Shown piece after piece: positions 26,494 through 32,588 of a stretch of DNA of 32,588 bases; the stretch's first letter is position 1; every line of letters begins with the position of its first letter. The position numbers and the translations under genes were made by a program. Source of the stretch: Myxococcales bacterium (GTDB taxonomy: Bacteria; Myxococcota_A; Polyangia; Polyangiales; Polyangiaceae). The DNA lies in NCBI GenBank assembly GCA_023248815.1, contig JAHFDV010000008.1, positions 1 to 32,588 of the forward strand, written 5' to 3'. The notes beneath the pieces were generated by a model. That model worked only from the letters and a program-made list of their open reading frames with translations. It ran no database searches and was not told the DNA's origin.

Positions 26494-29214
26494 TCACGAA
26501 GCGGCGGGCAGACTCCGTTCGAACGTCTTCAAAGAATCGATGAGGTCGTTCGAGTTGCTCTTCTTTGCGAGCTCCAGCGCCTCGCGAAGATACATGCGTG
26601 CATCATGCATGTGCTTGCGTCCCCGCGCGACGTTGGCAAGTGCACCGAGCACGCGTGCGCGATCTGGGCCGCCAGGACCGGCGAGATCGAGCGATTCGCG
26701 GAGAACGCCCTCGGCGTCGACGAAGGCGCCGGTTTGCGCGAGCGCTTCGCCGAGCTTGCGGCTGAAGATGAAGACGGCGCGAAGCGGATCTTCGATTTCT
26801 CCACGGAAGAGCTCGCGACGTGCGAGCTCGAGGCCACGGCGGAGCGTCAAGACGACACCGTCGCTGTCTCCGCGACCTGCCTGCAAGTTTGCAAGGCGTT
26901 CCAACACGAATAGCGCTTCGAACGATCGCTGAGCGTGGAACTCGTGGAGGGCGCGCACTTCGATCGGATCACCGCGGAGCTCACTGCCTTCGGCGGCGTG
27001 CTGATGGAGCTCGCGACGAACGGCGGCGGGGATGGTGCCGAGAGCAATCTCGCGGAGAAGTGGGTGCGTCGTTCCGAAGACTTCGCCGCCCTCGACCATG
27101 CCCGCTGCGCGAAGCTGATTGAGCGCATCCGAGAAGTCGAAGTCGCCGAGGAGTGGGCGGAGCGAGTCGGCCGTGGCCTGGTCGCCGACGACGGAGATTG
27201 CCTGAAGGACGCGGCGGGCATCGCCACCGAGGCGCTCGACGCGGAGCGCGATCAAGTCGCCGAGACGCGCAGGCGCCCCCGTACCTTCTTCACCGGTGAA
27301 GCGCAGCACCTGATCGACGTAGAGCGGGGCCGTTCCGCGCGACGTTGCCGGAGGAACGGAGGCACTGATGCCTCCACGCGCGAAGAGCTGGCCGACGACG
27401 GCGTTCGACAGACCGGCGAGCACGCGCACCTGGCTCGCATCGCGCCACGAGGGCAAGTGCTCCGGGCTGTGTGCCGCGAGGAAAAGGAGCGGAACCTTGG
27501 GCGGGTTCATCACGAGATCGGCGATGGCGTTGCGGCTCACGCCGTCGACGTTTTGCAAGTCGTCGACGAACACGAGAACGGGACGCCCGTACGCTTTCAC
27601 GGAGGCTTGCGTGAGAACCCAACGAAGCGCTTCGACGACGTTGCGTTTGCGAAGGTCCGGCTCCATCGTCGCGCTGAGCTCGGGATCGAGGTCGAAGATG
27701 TCGGCCAAGCCGCGCTCGATCGAACGCGTGAGCGAGCCCGACATGATCGCTGCCGCCGTCGCCGCGCGATCCATGTGTGCGAGGCGTTCGATGATCGTGC
27801 GAAGTGCGTAGCAGCTCACTTCTGCGCCCACGGGATCGGGACCGGCGATCGCGATCGGGTCACCACCGCTCTGCGAGAGTTGAATGAACTCGCGCGCGAG
27901 GCGCGTCTTGCCGAGACCGGCGTCGCCGACGAGTCGAAGAGCGACGAAGCCGCTCGCCGCGCGTTCTCGCTGTTCTTCGAGCCAGGCGATCTCTTCGTCG
28001 CGGCCCACGAGCGGAAGGGGAAATGCGAGGCGTTCACGCGACGAAGCGCGGCGCGCAGGAATCACGGACGAAGCGGCTTCGCCGGTGCCGGGCATGCGCG
28101 GTGCGCGTGGGATGGATGCGACGGCTGCGTTCGCCGTGGGCGTGAGGCTCATTCCCGAAAGAGGGCTTCCGCACTCACCGCAGAACTTTTGCGTCGCCGG
28201 GTTCGGATAATGGCAGCGCACGCATTCGAGGATGACTTGCGACGGACGCGTCCGCGCCTCGTCGAGCTCCTGAATGACGTCGCGGAGCGCCGCCGAGAAT
28301 TCGTCGGCAGACTGGTATCGCTGCTCCGTGCTCTTCGACATGCTCTTCTTGAGCACGTTCACGATCGACTCGGGGATGTCGCGCTCGGGAGCGACCGTGC
28401 GCGGATCATCGGGCTCACGCGTGAGGTGAAGAAGCACGACTTGCGTCGGTGACTCTGCTTCGAAGGGGAGTCGGCCCGTGAGGAGCTGGTAGAAGATGAC
28501 GCCCATCGCGTAGACGTCCGAGCGATGGTCGAGCGGATCGCCGCGGCCCTGCTCGGGGCTCATGTATTCGGGGGTACCGCACACGATGCCGGGGCTCGTG
28601 ATGCCGGGGCCGTTCTCGACGCGCATCTTCGCGAGACCGAAGTCGACGACTTTGACGAAGTCGCCGCCAGTGCGAATCGCCGAGAGGATGATGTTCTCGG
28701 GTTTGAGATCGCGATGGATGATCTCGAGCGAGTGCGCTTCCGACAATGCCGAGAGCGTCTGCCGAAGCACGTCGACGATGCGACGAAACGGCAGCGGCCC
28801 GTCTTCGTAGGCGACGCGCGAGAGATCGCGCCCACGAATGTATTCCATGACGAGGTAGTGCTGCCCGTCTTGGGTCTTGCCGAAGTCGATGATGCCGACC
28901 GAGTTCGGATGATTGAGGCGACTCGCTGCGCGCGCTTCCGTGATGAAGCGAGCGGCCGCGTTCTCTTCGCCAACGAGATGCGGGTGGATGATTTTTACGG
29001 CGACGGTGCGACCGAGGGCGGTCTGCTCGGCGCGATAGACGCGACCCATGCCGCCGATACCGACGAGCTCGATGATGACGTAGCCGCCGGGCAATGTCTT
29101 TCCGATGAGCGGATCATCGGATTGCGGCGCCACCTGGGCGACTGGAAAGCCGCATCCTGGGCAGAACCGGTGGGACTCCTCGCAAGGAGACGCGCACTGC
29201 GGACAAGCTCGCAT
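26494..29214 (-). CDS. Serine/threonine protein kinase with two zinc-ribbons and C-terminal AAA/STAND-type ATPase
   Basis: N-term CPQCASPCEESHRFCPGCGF; kinase LVGIGGMGRVYRAEQTALGRTVAVKII, IIHRDLKPENII, VVDFGLAK, GTPEYMSPEQ; second ribbon CVRCHYPNPATQKFCGECG; Walker A RLVGDAGLGKTRLAREF; Walker B-like VLVFVDDLQ. Confidence 0.92.
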   Translation of the reverse strand: MRACPQCASPCEESHRFCPGCGFPVAQVAPQSDDPLIGKTLPGGYVIIELVGIGGMGRVYRAEQTALGRTVAVKIIHPHLVGEENAAARFITEARAASRLNHPNSVGIIDFGKTQDGQHYLVMEYIRGRDLSRVAYEDGPLPFRRIVDVLRQTLSALSEAHSLEIIHRDLKPENIILSAIRTGGDFVKVVDFGLAKMRVENGPGITSPGIVCGTPEYMSPEQGRGDPLDHRSDVYAMGVIFYQLLTGRLPFEAESPTQVVLLHLTREPDDPRTVAPERDIPESIVNVLKKSMSKSTEQRYQSADEFSAALRDVIQELDEARTRPSQVILECVRCHYPNPATQKFCGECGSPLSGMSLTPTANAAVASIPRAPRMPGTGEAASSVIPARRASSRERLAFPLPLVGRDEEIAWLEEQRERAASGFVALRLVGDAGLGKTRLAREFIQLSQSGGDPIAIAGPDPVGAEVSCYALRTIIERLAHMDRAATAAAIMSGSLTRSIERGLADIFDLDPELSATMEPDLRKRNVVEALRWVLTQASVKAYGRPVLVFVDDLQNVDGVSRNAIADLVMNPPKVPLLFLAAHSPEHLPSWRDASQVRVLAGLSNAVVGQLFARGGISASVPPATSRGTAPLYVDQVLRFTGEEGTGAPARLGDLIALRVERLGGDARRVLQAISVVGDQATADSLRPLLGDFDFSDALNQLRAAGMVEGGEVFGTTHPLLREIALGTIPAAVRRELHQHAAEGSELRGDPIEVRALHEFHAQRSFEALFVLERLANLQAGRGDSDGVVLTLRRGLELARRELFRGEIEDPLRAVFIFSRKLGEALAQTGAFVDAEGVLRESLDLAGPGGPDRARVLGALANVARGRKHMHDARMYLREALELAKKSNSNDLIDSLKTFERSLPAAS

Positions 29215-29310
29215 CGGGAAGCAAAAAGCGTAACACCGGTTTGCACGGCGCGGAACGCTCGATTGTTCGCAAAATTGCCCGCTTCGAGTGAAGCGACGTA
29301 CGCTTCAAAT

Positions 29311-30069
29311 GTGAAAGAGTGGCGTCGACTCGGGGAAATTCTCGTCTCAGAGGGATTCCTCACGGAAACCGCGGTTGCGGAGGCGATTGCCAATGCGGAC
29401 GCTGGGACGCGCATTGGAGAGCACCTCGTGCGCGCGGGTCTCCTTTCTGAGACGCAACTCGCGCAAGCGCTGGCCCACCAGCTCTCTTTGCCTTGGGTTT
29501 CGATCGTCCACGTCGACTTTCGTTCCGAGATTCTCGAGCGAATTCCTGCGGAGATGGCCTCGCGTCTACGGATCATCCCCGTTTACCTCCAGCAAGCGCC
29601 CGGACAAGACCCCGTGCTCTTCGTGGCGACGTCGGATCCGACGAATGAAGATGCGATCGCCGAAGCTTCCAAGCACGCGAAGATGCCCGTGCGGATGTAT
29701 GTCGCCGCGCAGGGCGACCTTCTGACCGCGATCCGCTTTCACTACGGTGCAGCTGCTGAACGCGACAGCTTGCGTCCAAAAGCCGATGGCAAGAAAGTCG
29801 ATGCGAAGGCCGCCGCGTACGCCTCGAAGCAACAAGCCCCGCCTCTCCCGATGCGCGCGAAGATGCCGTCGATTACGAGCGAAGCGATGCTTCCACGAAA
29901 GAGCGAAGACGAGCCACCGCGTGAATCGGTGAAAGAGCCTGAAAAAGAAGCTCCGAAAGAGCTTGCCCAAGAAGAGGGGCCGAAGCGCATCGCAAGTGTC
30001 GAGGTCGAGCTCGATTTTGGGGCAAGCGGTCCGCCGAAGGCAGGCGATCCGACCCCGAGCGATTCGTAA
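29311..30069 (+). CDS. Stand-alone MshEN / GspE N-terminal-domain protein with charged C-terminal tail
   Basis: From GTG 29311: MKEWRRLGEILVSEGFLTETAVAEAIANADAGTRIGEHLVRAGLLSETQLAQALAHQLSLPWV. No Walker ATPase domain follows. Confidence 0.8.
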   Translation: MKEWRRLGEILVSEGFLTETAVAEAIANADAGTRIGEHLVRAGLLSETQLAQALAHQLSLPWVSIVHVDFRSEILERIPAEMASRLRIIPVYLQQAPGQDPVLFVATSDPTNEDAIAEASKHAKMPVRMYVAAQGDLLTAIRFHYGAAAERDSLRPKADGKKVDAKAAAYASKQQAPPLPMRAKMPSITSEAMLPRKSEDEPPRESVKEPEKEAPKELAQEEGPKRIASVEVELDFGASGPPKAGDPTPSDS

Positions 30070-30118
30070 CCTCGCGCGTAGTCGCTCTTCGGGGCGGCTT
30101 CGCTCTCCCTGAAACGAA

Positions 30119-30155
30119 AAAACGCGCACTCTTTCGAGCGCGCGTTTCGTCTTTT
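30119..30155. terminator. Bidirectional terminator between convergent MshEN and PEGA genes
   Basis: AAAACGCGCaCTC-tttc-GAGcGCGCGTTT with A-tract left and T-rich right flank. Confidence 0.7.
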
Positions 30156-30176
30156 GTGGAACTGATCGAGAGCGAC

Positions 30177-31391
30177 TTAGAACGTGCCGACGACGCCCAC
30201 GTAGGTCGGTGAGAGCACCATGTCTGCCTTGGCCTTTTGCGGTGCGGGCTTCTCGTTGACGTTCTCGGTTTTCGGCTTCTTCAGCGTGAAGTAGAGCGAG
30301 ATGCCGCCAGCGACGACGGTTGCGCCGATGAGAACGTCGGTGACGATTCCCATCGTTTTCGCCGCGTCGCGATGAGTCTGCGCGCCACTGATGTCGTCTG
30401 GTGACACGGGGCCCGCGTTCGTTTTATCGCGGTAGTCCTCGAACTTGCTGCGGTTGTTCAAGGCGACGATTCCCGTCACCGTCGCGCCCGCAGCGAAGGC
30501 GCCCGTCGCGACCCAACCGACCCAGGTGTAGTCTTTCTTGCCGTTGATCTGCTCGAGGAACTTGCGGCGTTCCTCTTGCTCACGCGCGGCCTGCTCTTCG
30601 CGCTGTTTGCGCTCTTGCGCGGTCTCGGCGACGCGTTGCTTGTCGCGATCTTCTTCCGCCCAAATCTGTTCTTGGCTGCGCTGCGGCTTGATCTCGAATT
30701 CGAGGTTCTTCGTCGAGTCACCGCTGAGCGTGATGTTGCGCGGCTGCTCCGTGAGGTACCCGTCGGCGTACGTGCCGATGCTGTGATCGCCCGCGTCGAT
30801 GAGGAGGTTCTTCACGGGAGTTGCGACCTGCTTGCCGTCGATCGAAACGGAGACGCCGTCGACGGGCTGCTTCTCCTTGGGCTTGCCGCGTTCCGGTGCC
30901 CACATGCGATAGAAGGAGATCGAGACGTGCGCCGTGCGCGCCTTCAAGCCCCAGAGATCTTTCTCGACCTCGGCCTTACGGGCGGGCGCGATCTCTTTGC
31001 CACCTTCGGCAAGGTAGCGCTCGAGCGCCGAGCGCGCTTCGGCGTAGCGATTGAGGTTCAGGTAGACCTGACCGAGATTGAAGAGAATCTTGTACGAGGG
31101 CGCGATGCGATACGTTTCTTCGAACTCGACGCCGGCGAGCTTGTAGTCCGTGTCGCGATAGAGCGCGGCGCCGCGCTCGTAGTGAAGCTTGGCTTCAGCG
31201 AGCTGCTCTTTGGTCGGCTTCGGAGCCGTAGGAGCTGCCGGCGTGTCCGTCTTGGCCGCGTCCGGAGCGGGCTTCTTCGCTTCTTCGGTCTTGGCGGGAT
31301 CCGTTTTCGTCTTCGCCTTGGTTTGCGCGAAGGCGGAGTTGGTCGTGAGAAGGAGACAAAGCGGAAGGGCAGTACGCAGCTTAAATTTCAT
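30177..31391 (-). CDS. TPR/PEGA-domain secreted or membrane protein
   Basis: Signal peptide MKFKLRTALPLCLLLTTNSAFAQ; TPR-like YKILFNLGQVYLNLNRYAEARSALERYL; PEGA-like VSVSIDGKQV...LIDAGDHSIGTYADGY; two C-terminal hydrophobic segments. Confidence 0.75.
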   Translation of the reverse strand: MKFKLRTALPLCLLLTTNSAFAQTKAKTKTDPAKTEEAKKPAPDAAKTDTPAAPTAPKPTKEQLAEAKLHYERGAALYRDTDYKLAGVEFEETYRIAPSYKILFNLGQVYLNLNRYAEARSALERYLAEGGKEIAPARKAEVEKDLWGLKARTAHVSISFYRMWAPERGKPKEKQPVDGVSVSIDGKQVATPVKNLLIDAGDHSIGTYADGYLTEQPRNITLSGDSTKNLEFEIKPQRSQEQIWAEEDRDKQRVAETAQERKQREEQAAREQEERRKFLEQINGKKDYTWVGWVATGAFAAGATVTGIVALNNRSKFEDYRDKTNAGPVSPDDISGAQTHRDAAKTMGIVTDVLIGATVVAGGISLYFTLKKPKTENVNEKPAPQKAKADMVLSPTYVGVVGTF

Positions 31392-31570
31392 GGGGATCGA
31401 GACGCCTCCGAGAAGGATCGTGCTTCCTTCATTACACGTGCTTTGAGAAGAAATGTCCAATGCCATGAACTTCCATCACGGCCGATCCATGGAATCTGCA
31501 CGAGATGGATGTAGGCGCGAGTAAGGGGGCGCGCCCCGCGCGTGAGGGAGCGCCGGAAACCTCGAAACGA

Positions 31571-31605
31571 AAAAGCGCGGAAGGCGCTTTGCCCTCCGCG
31601 CTTTC
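31571..31605. terminator. Hairpin terminator AAAGCGCGGA...TCCGCGCTTT downstream of htpG
   Basis: 10-bp perfect arms 31572-31581 / 31595-31604, just after the htpG stop on the minus strand. Confidence 0.65.
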
Positions 31606-31622
31606 GCGCACCTTTTCGAATC

Positions 31623-32588
31623 TCAGCCGGCGCCGAGAGATGCCACTTTGGTCAGCATCGACGCGACACGCCGCGCAAAGCGATTGGGGTCGGGGAGCGT
31701 TCCGCCCTCGGTGATGATCGCCTGATCGTAGAGCGTCTCGATCCATTCCGTCACGGTCGGATCCTCTGCGTTCTTCTCGAGGAGCGTGTTCATCGAGACG
31801 ATCAGCGGATGCTGCGGATTGATCTCGAGCGTTCGCTTCTCGGGCGGGAAGCCGTCTTTTCCGTGCTCGCGCATCAAGCGCTCCATGAAGGGAGAAGGCG
31901 CAAACTCGCCGAGAACGAGGCAGCACGGTGAGTCCGTGAGACGCTCCGACACTTTCACGTCCTTGATCGTCTTTTCGAGCACCTTCTTGATGCGCTCGAC
32001 GACCGGCTTCATCTCGGTCGTGAGGCGCTCGGTCTCTTTCTTCTCGTCGTCGGTCGACTCGAACTTCAAGTCCGAGCGCATCGCCGAGATGAACTTCTTG
32101 TCCTTGTACTCGTCGAGACCTTGCGACGCCCACTCGTCGATCGGATCGGTCATGAGAAGCACTTCGTAGCCGCGCTTCTTCAGCGACTCGAGATAGGGCG
32201 CGGACTCGGCGGTCTCCTTCGAAAGCGCCGTGATGTAGTAAATGCCTTCCTGCTTCTCGGGCATGCGCGACACGTAGTCGGCGAGGGAGACGGGACCTTC
32301 GCCCTTCGTCGACTCGTAGCGAACGAGCTCGAGGATGCGCTCTTTGTCTTTGTCGTCGGCGCCTTGGGAGAGTCCTTCCTTCAACACGGGGCCGAAGTCT
32401 TTGAAGAATTGCTTGTATTCCTCAGGCTTTTCTTTGGCGAGCTCGTCGAGGGTGTCGAACGCCTTTTTCGAGATGTTCTTGCGGATCGTCTTCAAGATCG
32501 AAGAGTCCTGGAGAAGCTCGCGCGAAACGTTGAGCGGAAGATCGTTCGAGTCGACGACGCCGCGAATGAAGCGCAGATACGGCGCGAG
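31623..32588 (-). CDS. htpG: Molecular chaperone HtpG (Hsp90), C-terminal part; runs off the right edge
   Basis: Reading continues to the window edge: RYLRFIRGVVDSNDLPLNVSRELLQDSSILKTIRKNISKKAFDTLDEL...GIYYITALSKETAESAPYLESLKKRGYEVLLMTDPIDEW. Confidence 0.95.
   Translation of the reverse strand, partial: LAPYLRFIRGVVDSNDLPLNVSRELLQDSSILKTIRKNISKKAFDTLDELAKEKPEEYKQFFKDFGPVLKEGLSQGADDKDKERILELVRYESTKGEGPVSLADYVSRMPEKQEGIYYITALSKETAESAPYLESLKKRGYEVLLMTDPIDEWASQGLDEYKDKKFISAMRSDLKFESTDDEKKETERLTTEMKPVVERIKKVLEKTIKDVKVSERLTDSPCCLVLGEFAPSPFMERLMREHGKDGFPPEKRTLEINPQHPLIVSMNTLLEKNAEDPTVTEWIETLYDQAIITEGGTLPDPNRFARRVASMLTKVASLGAG

Noticed and set aside
27357-27374. Perfect hairpin GGAGGCA-ctga-TGCCTCC
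   Set aside because: Inside the kinase coding region with no T-tract; likely chance in high-GC coding DNA.
26935-28452. 505-aa plus-strand ORF opposite the kinase
   Set aside because: Antisense shadow of a well-supported kinase/ATPase.
1-32588. CRISPR arrays, transposons, prophage, or defence islands
   Set aside because: No regularly spaced repeats, transposase, integrase, restriction or toxin-antitoxin signatures were seen; gene content looks like core chromosome.

Overview
The window is 32.6 kb of GC-rich chromosomal DNA that looks like a myxobacterium or related Myxococcota/Polyangia; this lineage call is inference from gene content and codon bias only. Coding is dense, with mostly short operons joined by ATGA stop/start overlaps. 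I see about 25 supportable CDSs. They include a CoxE/VWA gene (partial), transglutaminase, UDPGP-type uridylyltransferase, GAF+HD-GYP, two tandem lipoprotein serpins, a glutaredoxin lipoprotein, rsmI, an RpoH-like sigma factor, a SMUG1-like uracil-DNA glycosylase, a response regulator with a histone-H1-like tail, a DUF393/DCC protein and a small H1-like protein. They continue with Ppx/GppA, CarD/CdnL, two tiny tandem lipoproteins, a cNMP-binding protein, GNAT, rpe, an HExxH lipoprotein, ABC-F, an SDF symporter, a 58-aa membrane ORF absent from the ORF track, PpiC, a roadblock-like protein, an App1-like protein, a zinc-ribbon Ser/Thr kinase-ATPase, a stand-alone MshEN protein, a PEGA protein and htpG (partial). 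There is one tRNA-Lys(CTT) with a readable promoter and terminator. I saw no rRNA, CRISPR array or transposase. The most interesting items are: (1) the REC domain fused to a K/A-rich H1-like tail, next to a separate H1-like gene; (2) tandem secreted serpins with diverged reactive-centre loops; (3) a pair of tiny overlapping lipoproteins sharing the motif C-x-LNPQPIPP behind a near-consensus sigma-54 promoter; (4) a long structured leader in front of CarD/CdnL; (5) a perfect 19-bp palindrome overlapping the start of the DUF393 gene.
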